DNA of 64,000 nucleotides from NCBI RefSeq assembly GCF_000876015.1, contig NZ_BBQM01000007.1:124001-188000 (forward strand), read 5' to 3'. The DNA comes from Cupriavidus basilensis (lineage in GTDB: Bacteria > Pseudomonadota > Gammaproteobacteria > Burkholderiales > Burkholderiaceae). The notes under the pieces are model-generated. The model saw nothing but the letters and a program-made list of their open reading frames with translations, did not search any database and was not told where the DNA came from. Below, piece after piece: positions 41,863 to 50,540 of the stretch. The position numbers and the translations under genes are program-made. Within the stretch, counting starts at the first letter, position 1; each line of letters opens with the position of its first letter.

Positions 41863-42351
41863 GACTTGTTCTCCTCTTTTATCGGTTCTTGTAATGCGGC
41901 AGCAGGCGCGGCGGCCGCGTCTTGCGCGGAACGCCGCTCTTGTGCCGAGACGCGCGTGGAGCCGGATACGGGCGATGCGGCCGTGGGCGCAGCAATGAGC
42001 CTGTTGCGAAGGCATGCCACGGTGATGACGTATGCTGGCATGCCTTCGCAACAGGCTCGAAAGGCCGGCCCGTACCCGTCGGGCTGGCCAGATGATTATA
42101 GCGGTGGCCCTTTCGCCACGGGGGGCCGGCAAGGTCCGGGTTTTCGCTAGGAGAGGCCGCGCGGCAAGGCCTGGCGCGACGCCGCGGCGAGGTCGGCGCG
42201 GGCATGCCGCAGGCGGCGCGCACGGCGCTTTTCGGCTTGCCGCCGCCGCGTTTTCCGTATGGTGGAAAGGCCGCTTTGCCACGGATTTTGTAACCCCGCT
42301 TGCTGTCCAATCGCTCGACTGTTAAAAAATCACGCCTTGCCTGCCTAGCCT
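41863..42351. other. Divergent intergenic region with a large inverted repeat
   Basis: 489 bases between the TRAP gene (minus) and the porin gene (plus), without a supported gene. The left third contains the ribosome-binding site and leader of the TRAP gene, the middle the 23-bp inverted repeat, and the right third a GC-rich, Arg-codon-like stretch that I judge non-coding. Promoters of both genes should be here; ATTATAGC near 42095 is a possible -10 for the TRAP gene direction or the porin, not decided. Confidence 0.4.
41997..42058. repeat. Perfect 23-bp inverted repeat (hairpin with 16-base loop)
   Basis: The arm at 41997-42019 (core CTGTTGCGAAGGCATGCCA) matches the reverse complement of 42036-42058 at all 23 positions, with 16 bases between. 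No T-run follows on either strand, so a Rho-independent terminator is unlikely. It could be a REP/small transposable remnant or a large operator between the divergent genes. Confidence 0.85.
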
Positions 42352-44088
42352 ATGTTGTCCGCTGTCCCGCCCGTTTCCGGCCGTCCGCCGGCCCGCCGCC
42401 CGCATTGCCTCGTCCTGGCCATCCTGGCCGTCTGGGGTCTCGACGCGTGCGCGCAGGCGCCCGCCGGCACGGAGCTGGTCCCGCCGGCGGTGCAGGCCGC
42501 GCCGCACGCGGTGGCGCAGCCTGCGCAGCAGGCGGGCGACGATCCGCTCGGCGCGCTGATCTCGGGCACGCAGGACGCAGGCCGCGCCGCCGCGTCCACG
42601 GCACCCGAGGCGCCACCCCAAGCGGCGCCCGAGGCCACACCCCAGGCCGTGCCCGAGGCGGCACAGGCCCAGGCGGCGCCCGACGCGCCCGCGCCCGAAG
42701 CCTACGTCATGCCGCCACCGCCCGCGCCCGCCACCTGGGTCAACGCCGGGCTGGCCGACGACGGCAGCGAGCTGGCCGGCCCGCCCGATCCCGAATACCC
42801 GCTCGAGCCCTACGTCGCCCCGCCGCCGCCGGTGGTGCTGTTTCCCGCGCGCCTGGGCCAGTTCGTGGCGAACGCGCCGCCGCTGCCGGCCAGCGACGCC
42901 CCCGAGGCGCCCGCCGCCGAAGGTTTCTCGCTCACCTCGCAACTGCCGCCCGACGATCCCGCCGGGGACCAGATCCTGCGCCTCGGCTACAGCGGGCGTG
43001 CCGCCTACGACGACCGCACCCTCGCCGCGCAGGCCTGCCCCGGCGGCGGCACGCTGTCCGCCGGCCTCTCCGGCGTGGCCTGCCGCAGCAGCGGCGAGGT
43101 CAAGGTCAAGGAATCGCTGTTCTCGCTCGACGGCGGCACGCAGGTGCAACTGGTGGCGCAGGCCAAGGGCACGGACGCCACCTCGGTCAACGGCCGCCCC
43201 GCTGCCGTCGACCAATACGCGCTGCTGCCGCAGTTCTACACCGCCGTGAGCGGCCTGCCGGTGCTCGACGGCGCCACCATGTGGGCCGGCCGGCGCGAGG
43301 ATTCGTCCTTCCTGATGTCGTCCGGCCTGCTGCCGCCGAACTCGCCGGCCATGCGCGTCGGCGTGGACAATGCGCGCTTCGGCGACATCGCGCTCAACTA
43401 CCAGTACACCGCGCGCAACGATCTCAACGGCGCCAACCTGCCGAGCTACCACTCGCTGCGCACCGCGCCCATCTCGACCAACGACAAAGGCTCGGTGCAA
43501 CTGGGCTACACGCGCGTGGAGGCCGAGCCGCTGATCCAGCAGACCGGCAGCGCGTGGTGGGTCTCCGCGATGCACGAGCAAAAAGGCGTGCTGGCCGGCA
43601 CCAACCGCCTGGGCATGCAGTTCGGCGAAGGCAGCCGCAACGCGCTGACCGGCTACACCGGCATGGGGCCGTCGCTGTCGCGCGTGCGCGTGGCCGAATC
43701 GATGGAATGGAAGCGGGCCTCCGGCCTGGGCCTGGCCGGCTCGGTCGAATCGAGCATGCAGTTCGACCGCTCGCCGGTCGGCACGCTGCAATGGACCACC
43801 ACGCGCGTGCGCCCGGCCTATATCGCCAGCGACCAGTTCAAGCTCACCTTCGAAGTCGCGCGCGACCAGATCACCTCCGGCTTCGGCACCAGCGGCCAGC
43901 GCACCGCGGTGACGGTGGCGCCGACCTTCACGCTCGGCAAGGCCGCGGGCAACGCCAACCTGCGCGCCTTCTACACCTACAGCCGCGCCACCGACGTGGA
44001 CGGCATCGCCTTCACCGCGCCGGCCGATACCTGGGCGTCGCAGAATTCGGGCTCGATCTTCGGCGTGCAGCTGAATCGGCGCTGGTAG
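42352..44088 (+). CDS. Maltoporin-like outer-membrane porin with Pro/Ala-rich N-domain
   Basis: 578 residues. Signal sequence with HCLVLAILAVWGLDACA (Cys33 could be a lipidation site, but no classical +1 context), then a periplasmic segment of about 180 residues rich in Ala/Pro with APEA/PEA runs, then a barrel domain of about 360 residues. The barrel has GATMWAGRREDSS, GDIALNYQYTAR and the aromatic C-terminus IFGVQLNRRW, resembling LamB/carbohydrate-type porins whose last residues are aromatic. Family call is by pattern only. Long N-domain is unusual for LamB-like porins. No good ribosome-binding site before ATG 42352. Confidence 0.6.
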   Translation: MLSAVPPVSGRPPARRPHCLVLAILAVWGLDACAQAPAGTELVPPAVQAAPHAVAQPAQQAGDDPLGALISGTQDAGRAAASTAPEAPPQAAPEATPQAVPEAAQAQAAPDAPAPEAYVMPPPPAPATWVNAGLADDGSELAGPPDPEYPLEPYVAPPPPVVLFPARLGQFVANAPPLPASDAPEAPAAEGFSLTSQLPPDDPAGDQILRLGYSGRAAYDDRTLAAQACPGGGTLSAGLSGVACRSSGEVKVKESLFSLDGGTQVQLVAQAKGTDATSVNGRPAAVDQYALLPQFYTAVSGLPVLDGATMWAGRREDSSFLMSSGLLPPNSPAMRVGVDNARFGDIALNYQYTARNDLNGANLPSYHSLRTAPISTNDKGSVQLGYTRVEAEPLIQQTGSAWWVSAMHEQKGVLAGTNRLGMQFGEGSRNALTGYTGMGPSLSRVRVAESMEWKRASGLGLAGSVESSMQFDRSPVGTLQWTTTRVRPAYIASDQFKLTFEVARDQITSGFGTSGQRTAVTVAPTFTLGKAAGNANLRAFYTYSRATDVDGIAFTAPADTWASQNSGSIFGVQLNRRW

Positions 44089-44322
44089 GCGCCGAGGTGG
44101 TTTGCGGCGATGCTCGCGACGCGCGCAGGTGCATCCCGGGCAGATTCGGCATGCGGATTTCGGGGGAATTTCAGGCAATGCCGATAATCGCGGGCGCGAC
44201 GGCATGAAAGACGAGGGCGAATCCCTTGAAGAGTAGGCGGTGAACGCGGCCGGCGCAAGGCAGGCGAAGCGGCCGGGCCCGTTCCCGCGCCAGCGGCCGG
44301 GCGCGCGGGGCCGCACGCGCCG

Positions 44323-45606
44323 CTATCCGACCTCGACCCTGTTCCTGCCCGTTTCCTTGGCCTTGTACAGCGCCAGGTCGGCGCGCTTGAGGATGGCCTG
44401 GGCATCGCGCTCGCCGGGTTTGCGCGACGCCACGCCGATGCTGACGGTAAACGGGATCGGGATGCCGATGCGCCAGTTGTGCGTGAAGTCCTGCTGCTCG
44501 AACGTCGATTTCAGCGCTTCCGCGGCCGCCCTCGCCTGTTCGGCGTCCAGCCCCGGCAACGCGGCCACGAACTCCTCGCCGCCCCATCTGGCGAACACGT
44601 CGACCTTCCGGCTGGACCCCATGCCCACCTTGGCCACGATGCGCAGGACCTCGTCGCCGACGTCGTGTCCGTAGGCGTCGTTGATCTTCTTGAAGAAATC
44701 CACGTCGAGCATGAACACCGCGAGGTCTTCCTCCGTGTCCAGGATATTGGTGACGACATCGAGGAATTCACGGCGATTGGGCAGGCCCGTGAGCTCGTCC
44801 GTCACGGCCTGCTTCTGCAGCAGGTCGATCAGGCGGACGCGGTCGGTGATGTCGCGGATCACCGCGGTGAATTCGATCAGCCCTTCGACGTTGATCTTCG
44901 AGATCGCGATTTCCACCGGCAGCATCGAGCCGTCGCGGTGCAGCCCGTAGACGCGGTTGCGCTCGTCCATCTGCCGCGAGCGCACCGGGGAGCGCGCGAA
45001 CTGCTGCACGTATTGCGCATGGTGCGTCCGGTATTTGTCCGGCAGCAGGCACTCGATGGGCTGGCCGACCATCTCGGCCGACGAATAGCCGAACAGGTTC
45101 TCGGCGGCCCGGTTGAACAGCGTGATGTTGTGCTGCTGGTCGATCGTGATGATCGCGTCGTAGGCCGCGTCGACGACCGAACGGAAGCGCGACGTCGTCG
45201 CCTCCAGGTCGCGCGTGAGCTGCATGCGCGAGGTGATGTCCAGCCCGGTGACGAGGATCTCCAGCACGGTGGCGCCGCCGTTGGCATGGCGGAACGGCTT
45301 GAGCGACAGCCGCCACCAGTGGGTTCCGTCGCGCAGGTCGTAGGCCTGCTCCAGCTCCTGCGCGATGCCCGAGGTGAAGCACTCCTGCAGCTTCTGGCGA
45401 AACTCGTGCCGGGCGTAGTTCGGGATCAGGGTATCGAACGGGACCGGGAACGCCCGCATGCCCACGCGCTTGCCGCCCGTCATCTGGATGAAGCCGTCGT
45501 TGCAGGCCGGCACCATCAGCCGCCCCGACTCGTCGTGGCCGATGACCGCCACGCTGGCGGCGATGCCGTCGACGAATTCCTGGATCGTGTTGCACGAGTC
45601 AGCCAT
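44323..45606 (-). CDS. PAS-PAS-GGDEF diguanylate cyclase
   Basis: 427 residues. Two N-terminal PAS domains (about 20-140 and 150-265), the second with the typical FRSVVDAAYDAIITID...LFNRAAENLFGYSSAEMVG...ITDRVRLIDLLQ; then a GGDEF domain with the catalytic GGEEF motif at residues 342-346 and an upstream RxxD inhibitory site (RKVD) at the usual distance. It should make cyclic di-GMP and be feedback-inhibited. No EAL domain and no membrane segment, so it is probably cytoplasmic and senses a soluble signal. Starts at 45606 after GGGGGA. It lies alone between the porin gene and a terminator. Confidence 0.92.
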   Translation of the reverse strand: MADSCNTIQEFVDGIAASVAVIGHDESGRLMVPACNDGFIQMTGGKRVGMRAFPVPFDTLIPNYARHEFRQKLQECFTSGIAQELEQAYDLRDGTHWWRLSLKPFRHANGGATVLEILVTGLDITSRMQLTRDLEATTSRFRSVVDAAYDAIITIDQQHNITLFNRAAENLFGYSSAEMVGQPIECLLPDKYRTHHAQYVQQFARSPVRSRQMDERNRVYGLHRDGSMLPVEIAISKINVEGLIEFTAVIRDITDRVRLIDLLQKQAVTDELTGLPNRREFLDVVTNILDTEEDLAVFMLDVDFFKKINDAYGHDVGDEVLRIVAKVGMGSSRKVDVFARWGGEEFVAALPGLDAEQARAAAEALKSTFEQQDFTHNWRIGIPIPFTVSIGVASRKPGERDAQAILKRADLALYKAKETGRNRVEVG

Positions 45607-45952
45607 CTTGTCCCCCGCTGGAAATGCCGCGCCGTTGTCACGTCCCTGACGCCCGCAACGCCCCGCAATGTGCCGGATTCCCCGGATGGTAGTGCAGTTA
45701 GCTGGCGATGGCGCGCGTCTGACGGAGAATGCCACGGCTACGGGATGCGTATGGCGGTATTTTGGAGGGGAGGGAAAGCGGTGGGCGGCGCGCCAGGGCG
45801 CTGGAAGATGGTGCCCCAAACGAGGCCCAAACGAAAAACGGAGACCGAAGTCTCCGTTTTCTTTCAAATCTGGTGGGGTGGCCGTGTCCTGATGTAGCTC
45901 CGCTGCGAGTTCGGCGCAGAAAGCCACGGCATGCCTACCGGTTGGTGGCGGG
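45607..45952. other. Gap between the diguanylate cyclase and RhuM-Fic genes
   Basis: About 346 bases; a bidirectional terminator lies at 45834-45864. Otherwise I see only the cyclase leader on the left and GC-poorer DNA on the right with a 9-10 base match (TGGGGTGGC) to the acceptor end of tRNA-His, too short to call an att site. Confidence 0.4.
45834..45864. terminator. Bidirectional Rho-independent terminator
   Basis: 11-bp stem AAAACGGAGAC / GTCTCCGTTTT with CGAA loop; A-run on the left and TTTT-C-TTT on the right. It should stop the RhuM-Fic gene transcript (minus) and any plus-strand transcript. Confidence 0.85.
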
Positions 45953-46957
45953 TCATTCCTTGAGCAGCACGAGATGCTCGATCAGCCGCACCATCAGATC
46001 CTTCTGCGCGGGCAGGCTTTCGGCCACCAGCAGCGCGAGGGCGACCAGCGTATTGTCGTTGATGAGCAGATCGACCGATCGCGCCAGCAAGTGCTGGTTC
46101 AGGCGTAAATACCACAGGAACAGGAAAGCGCCGGTGCGCTTGTTGCCATCAGCCAGAGGATGGTTCTTGATGACGAAATACAGCAGGTGGGCTGCCCGGC
46201 TGGCCACGTTGGGATAGAACAGTTCTTCGCCGAAGCCTTGTTCGATGGTGGCGATGCTCGATGCCAGGCCGCCGCCGCGCACCTGGCCGAATAGCTCGGT
46301 GGCCTCGCCTTTGGCGATCAGCTCGGCGCGCAACCGGGCGATGGCAGCCAGCACCTCATTCAGCGCCAGCGCCCGCATCCCGTCTTGCCGGCCGGTCAGT
46401 TCGCCCAGGCTTTGCTCGTCGTAGCCTTGCAGCAGGCTCCAACTGCGGGCGTATTCCTGGATGACGCCCAGTACGGCCTGGCCGTCTCCCGTAACCAATT
46501 GCTGGTTGGCCAGCGTTCGCGACAGCAGATCGACCGCCTGCCCGAATTCGATGCCGCGTTCCTGCAAGCGGCGCTGGTTCAGGGTGTAGCCATCGACCAA
46601 ATGCTGCTTGAGGGTGCGCGTGGCCCACTGGCGGAACTGCGTCGCGCGCGCCGAACTGACCCGGTAGCCGACCGAGATAACGACATCCAGGTTGTAATGT
46701 TTCAGGTGGCGACGCACCCGCCGCGCGCCCTCCTCCTGAACTACCGAGAATTCCTCGGTAGTTGCCGATTCGGCCAATTCCGCCTCGGCATAGACGTTTT
46801 TCAGATGCAGGCTGACGTTGTCGGTCGAGGTGTCGAACAGCGCCGCCATCTGCCGTTGCGTCAGCCATACCGTGTCCTCGTCCAGCGACACGTTCAACTG
46901 GATCTGGCCATCGGCGGACTGGTAGAGGGCGACTTGGGATTGCGGCATGAGGGACAT
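45953..46957 (-). CDS. rhuM: RhuM-family protein fused to a Fic/Doc domain
   Basis: 334 residues. N-terminal about 190 residues match the RhuM virulence-protein family (VWLTQRQMAALFDTSTDNVSLHLKNVYAEAEL, HYNLDVVISVGYRVSSARATQFRQWATRTLK), and the C-terminal part carries the Fic/Doc motif HPLADGNKRTGA (His266), whose G-N-K variant is that of Doc-like kinases rather than G-N-G-R AMP transferases. So it may phosphorylate or AMPylate a target while the N-domain resembles a DNA- or antirepressor-type module. A separate antitoxin gene is not seen. Local base composition looks lower in GC than the surroundings and it sits next to tRNA-Phe, which suggests acquisition. Start ATG 46957 follows GGGGGAGA; a second start 9 bases downstream also possible. 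Confidence 0.85.
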   Translation of the reverse strand: MSLMPQSQVALYQSADGQIQLNVSLDEDTVWLTQRQMAALFDTSTDNVSLHLKNVYAEAELAESATTEEFSVVQEEGARRVRRHLKHYNLDVVISVGYRVSSARATQFRQWATRTLKQHLVDGYTLNQRRLQERGIEFGQAVDLLSRTLANQQLVTGDGQAVLGVIQEYARSWSLLQGYDEQSLGELTGRQDGMRALALNEVLAAIARLRAELIAKGEATELFGQVRGGGLASSIATIEQGFGEELFYPNVASRAAHLLYFVIKNHPLADGNKRTGAFLFLWYLRLNQHLLARSVDLLINDNTLVALALLVAESLPAQKDLMVRLIEHLVLLKE

Positions 46958-47115
46958 CTTACCGTCTCCCCCGCGCGCCCGAGCCAGGTGGTGCGGTTGC
47001 GCCATCGCGTGCCATCCTCAATATTCAGAATGGTTGGGGGCAAGGAAACGTGGGATGTAGCGGGACGAGCGGACCGTCATGCGTGCGGTTCTCGTTCAAG
47101 TCCCTGAGGCACAAA

Positions 47116-47144
47116 TGAAAATGCCCAGCGCAAGGGCTGGGCAT
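47116..47144 (-). terminator. Terminator after tRNA-Phe
   Basis: 9-bp stem ATGCCCAGC / GCTGGGCAT, followed on the minus strand by TTT. It lies eight bases beyond the tRNA 3' end. Confidence 0.8.
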
Positions 47145-47152
47145 CGAATCTC

Positions 47153-47228
47153 TGGTGGCCTGGGACGGAATCGAACCGCCGACACAAGGATTTTCAATCC
47201 TCTGCTCTACCGACTGAGCTACCGGGCC
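47153..47228 (-). tRNA. tRNA-Phe (anticodon GAA)
   Basis: 76-base cloverleaf with encoded CCA; anticodon loop TTGAAAA, D-arm GCTC/GAGC, T-loop TTCGATT. The acceptor stem (GGCCCGG against CCAGGCC) has one mismatch, C5-A68; otherwise paired throughout. Followed by a terminator. The only RNA gene recognised in the window. Confidence 0.95.
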
Positions 47229-47287
47229 AAAGAAGCGAAATAATAGCAGCGCTTTTTGACCCGGTCAAGCGCCGCCGGCAAAATTCC

Positions 47288-47995
47288 TCACTGCTCCGCG
47301 GGCTCGGGTTTGTTGCGGCCCAGCTCCACGCCGAGCTGCTTGAGCTTGCGGTAGAGGTGGGTACGCTCGAGGCCGGTTTTCTCGGCCACGCGCGTCATGC
47401 TGCCGTGTTCGCGCACCAGGTGGTATTCGAAGTAGGCGCGCTCGAACAGGTCGCGCGCCTCGCGCAGCGGCATGTCGAACGAGAAGTGCATCTCGGCTTC
47501 GGGCAGGCGCTGCGGGCTGCCGTTGGCGGTCTCGGCGGCGGCTTCGGCGGCGGCCGGCGCGGCGGCCTCGCCGTTGCCCGCGGCCGGCAGCGCGGCGCCG
47601 GTCGCGGCGGCGCCCGCGCGCGGGCGCTCGATGCCGCGCGCCAGGCCCTGCTCGACCGCTGACAGCAGTTTTTGCAGGGCGATCGGTTTCTCGAGGAAAT
47701 TGAGCGCGCCGATCTTGGTCGCTTCCACCGCGGTATCGATGGTGGCGTGCCCCGACATCATGATGACGGGCATGCAGAGCAGACCTTGCGCCGACCATTC
47801 CTTGAGCAGCGTGACGCCGTCGGTATCGGGCATCCAGATGTCAAGCAGCACCAGGTCGGGCGTATTGCCGGCACGGTACTCGCGCGCCTTCTGCGCGTTT
47901 TCTGCCACTTCGACCACATGGCCTTCGTCGCTGAGGATTTCCGAGAGCAGCTCCCGGATACCCATTTCGTCGTCGACTACGAGGATGGTTGCCAT
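47288..47995 (-). CDS. ntrX: NtrX-like response regulator lacking the sigma-54 ATPase domain
   Basis: 235 residues. Receiver domain with D8-D9, phospho-acceptor Asp52 (LVLLDIWMPD) and Lys in FLEKPIAL; an Ala/Gly-rich linker from about 125 to 165; and a C-terminal Fis-type DNA-binding helix-turn-helix (TRVAEKTGLERTHLYRKLKQLGV). The sigma-54 interacting AAA+ module of about 240 residues found in NtrX and NtrC is missing, so this protein is unlikely to activate sigma-54 promoters directly. It lies 55 bases after the ntrY-like sensor. Start at 47995; longer reading without support. Confidence 0.85.
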   Translation of the reverse strand: MATILVVDDEMGIRELLSEILSDEGHVVEVAENAQKAREYRAGNTPDLVLLDIWMPDTDGVTLLKEWSAQGLLCMPVIMMSGHATIDTAVEATKIGALNFLEKPIALQKLLSAVEQGLARGIERPRAGAAATGAALPAAGNGEAAAPAAAEAAAETANGSPQRLPEAEMHFSFDMPLREARDLFERAYFEYHLVREHGSMTRVAEKTGLERTHLYRKLKQLGVELGRNKPEPAEQ

Positions 47996-48050
47996 ACTTC
48001 CCCTCTTGACCCCACCGCGGCTCACCGGGTTCGGGGCCGCTACATTGTGA

Positions 48051-50540
48051 CTATGCCAGTTTAACGAACAGGATGGAGATCTGCGCCCCGATGAGCTCGG
48101 TGCCCTCCATGCGATTGCGCAGTTCGATGCGGGCGCCGTGTTCGTCAATGATCTTCTTCACCATCGCGAGCCCCAGGCCGGTCCCCTTGGCCTTGGTGGT
48201 CACGTAGGGTTCGAACGCGCGGCTGAGGATGCGCGGGGCGAAACCGGGACCGTTATCCGCAATGGTGAGCTTGACGGCCTGCCGGTCTTCGCCGGCAGAA
48301 TCTTTGTATTCTACAGTCTCGGTGTGCAGAGCGATACGGGGCGCCGGACGGGCCGCCGCGACGTTGTCCGCGACCGCATCCTGCGCATTCTGCAGCAGGT
48401 TGTGGATCACCTGGCGCAACTGCGTCGGGTCGCCCTTGATCTCGGGCAGGCCCGCCGCCAGCGACGGATGAATCACGGCATGCTCGTGCACGCCGGCGTC
48501 GTCGATGCCGTACAGATGCAGCACCTCGGCCACCAGCGCGTTGAGCTGCAGTGACTGCAACATCGCCGGCGGCGTGCGCGCGTAGTCGCGGAAGTCGTCG
48601 ACCATGCGCTTCATCGCCGCTACCTGGTTAACGATCGTAGTGGCCCCGCGCTTTAGCACATCCGCGTCCGGACCCTCCAATTTAGGCGAGAGCTTCATCT
48701 GCAGGCGCTCGGCCGAGAGCTGGATCGGCGTGAGCGGGTTCTTGATCTCGTGCGCGAGGCGCCGCGCCACTTCGCCCCACGCCACCGAGCGTTGAGCCGA
48801 AATCACATCGGAGATGTCGTCGAACACCACCACGTAGCCGGGCTCGTCGCGCTCGCTGCGCTCGCCGCTGCCGCCGCCGGGCAGGCGCGCGCCGCGCACC
48901 AGCAGCGTGAGGGCCTGTTCCTCGTCGCTCTGCGGCAGCTCGATCTGCTTCTGCCAGTGCTGCGAGCCGCCCAGCATCTCGCTGGTGCTCTGCTCGGAAA
49001 AGGCCTGCCGCACGATGTCGCCGAAGGCGCCCAGCACCGGGATGGCCTCGATGGGCTGGCCCAGCGCGCCGCCGAACGGCTGGCGGAAGATGCGCTCGGC
49101 GCCGGGGTTGGCGGTGATGAGCACGAAGCGGCGGTCGAACACGAACACGCCGGCGGTGAGATTCTGCAGCACGCTTTCCAGGTAGGCGGTGGATTTCTCC
49201 AGCGCGCTGCGGTTCTGCTCCACCGCGATGCGCGCCTCGGACAGCTGGCGCGTCATCATGTTGAACTGCTGCGTGAGCATGCCGAGCTCGTCGCGGCTCT
49301 TGAGCTCGCGCTTGGGCGAGAGGTCGCCCTCGGCGACTTCCTTGGTTCCCTGCAGCAGCATCAGCAGCGGCCGCGCGAGCTGGCCGCCGAGCAGCAGCGC
49401 CAGCATCACGGCGATGAACACGGCGAGGAACAGCGTGAGCGTGAGCGTGCCGATGTACATCTTGCGCAGGCCGGTGCGGCCGAGCGCCTTTTCCTGGTAC
49501 TCCTGGTACGCGCGCTGGACTTCGTCGGCATTGCGCGCGAGCGCCGCCGGCACCGGGTGCACGACCTGCAGGTAGCGCTCCTCGCGCACGCTTTCCCCGA
49601 CCAGTCCGAAGCCGGACGAGGCGGCGTCCTCGGGGCGGCGCTCGATGGACAGGCCCGAGCCCGCCCAGCGGCTCACCGCGGCCGGCGGCGCCTTCGCCGC
49701 GGGCCGGCTGGCGGCGCCGGCGGCCTCGGCGCCGGGGGGATGCTGCGCGCTGTCCTGCGCGGCCGGCGCGGGGCCGAGCGGCACGATCACGCGCAGGCGG
49801 TACAGGTGGCTGACGTCGGTGCGCTCGGGCTGGCGGCCGTCGACGGCCGGGTCGGTGCCGCCTTCCACCGCCGCGTAGCCGCCCGCCAGCCGCGCCTGCT
49901 CGGCCAGCACGCCCGAGGGCAGGTCCGGCACCAGCGATGCGTAGTTGCTCGAGGCGGTGGCGATCACGCGCCCGCTGCCGGTGAAGATGGCGGCTTCCTG
50001 CACGCCGTACTGCTCGCGCAGGCGGTTGAGCTGCAGCGAGGTGGCCACGCTCGATGAACTGGTGAGCTGGTCGGCCATCAGGCGCGCCTTGCCCTGCAGG
50101 TCGGACAGCGCGCTGTCGATGGTGGAGCGGCCGAGGTTGAGGCCGGCTTCGAGCGCGGTCTCCACGCGCACGTCGAACCACGACTCGATGCTGCGCGAGA
50201 CGAACTGCAGCGACACCAGGTAGATCAGCACGCCGGGCAGCACGCCGACCACGCCGAAGAACACGGCGAGCTTGGTCATCAGGCGCGTGCCGAACTTGCC
50301 GCGCCGGTAGCGCAGCCACAGGGTCAGCGCCAGCGCTCCGATGATCAGCACCAGCAGCACGCCGATCACCAGGTTGATCTTGAACAGCAGCGTGAAGTAG
50401 CGGTCGAAGAATTCCGTGTTGGCCGAGGCGCCGGCCAGCAGCGCCACCAGCACCAGCGCGAGGAACACGATGATGCCCGCCACCACGCGGTAGAGCACGC
50501 GCCGGAAGCGGCTGTCCCACAGGCTGGTGCTGGCGATCAT
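48051..50540 (-). CDS. ntrY: NtrY-like sensor histidine kinase
   Basis: 829-residue inner-membrane kinase. Three or so N-terminal hydrophobic segments (about 17-40, 50-72, 90-110), a long periplasmic-type sensor with an Ala/Pro-rich insert, another membrane segment near 395, HAMP, a PAS region (TAYLESVLQNLTAGVFVFDRRF...) and the kinase core: H-box RLAHEIKNPLTPIQ with His597, N-box LLQNAQDAV, G-boxes DNGPGFAP and GTGLGLAM. NtrY proteins sense nitrogen or redox status; the partner is the short NtrX-like regulator. It overlaps the DUF4390 gene by four bases (ATGA), so translation is coupled. Confidence 0.9.
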   Translation of the reverse strand: MIASTSLWDSRFRRVLYRVVAGIIVFLALVLVALLAGASANTEFFDRYFTLLFKINLVIGVLLVLIIGALALTLWLRYRRGKFGTRLMTKLAVFFGVVGVLPGVLIYLVSLQFVSRSIESWFDVRVETALEAGLNLGRSTIDSALSDLQGKARLMADQLTSSSSVATSLQLNRLREQYGVQEAAIFTGSGRVIATASSNYASLVPDLPSGVLAEQARLAGGYAAVEGGTDPAVDGRQPERTDVSHLYRLRVIVPLGPAPAAQDSAQHPPGAEAAGAASRPAAKAPPAAVSRWAGSGLSIERRPEDAASSGFGLVGESVREERYLQVVHPVPAALARNADEVQRAYQEYQEKALGRTGLRKMYIGTLTLTLFLAVFIAVMLALLLGGQLARPLLMLLQGTKEVAEGDLSPKRELKSRDELGMLTQQFNMMTRQLSEARIAVEQNRSALEKSTAYLESVLQNLTAGVFVFDRRFVLITANPGAERIFRQPFGGALGQPIEAIPVLGAFGDIVRQAFSEQSTSEMLGGSQHWQKQIELPQSDEEQALTLLVRGARLPGGGSGERSERDEPGYVVVFDDISDVISAQRSVAWGEVARRLAHEIKNPLTPIQLSAERLQMKLSPKLEGPDADVLKRGATTIVNQVAAMKRMVDDFRDYARTPPAMLQSLQLNALVAEVLHLYGIDDAGVHEHAVIHPSLAAGLPEIKGDPTQLRQVIHNLLQNAQDAVADNVAAARPAPRIALHTETVEYKDSAGEDRQAVKLTIADNGPGFAPRILSRAFEPYVTTKAKGTGLGLAMVKKIIDEHGARIELRNRMEGTELIGAQISILFVKLA

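Noticed and set aside
45870..45882. Resemblance to the 3' end of tRNA-His (possible att site of an island)
   Set aside because: Only nine to ten bases match and no tRNA-His gene is present; cannot be told from chance.
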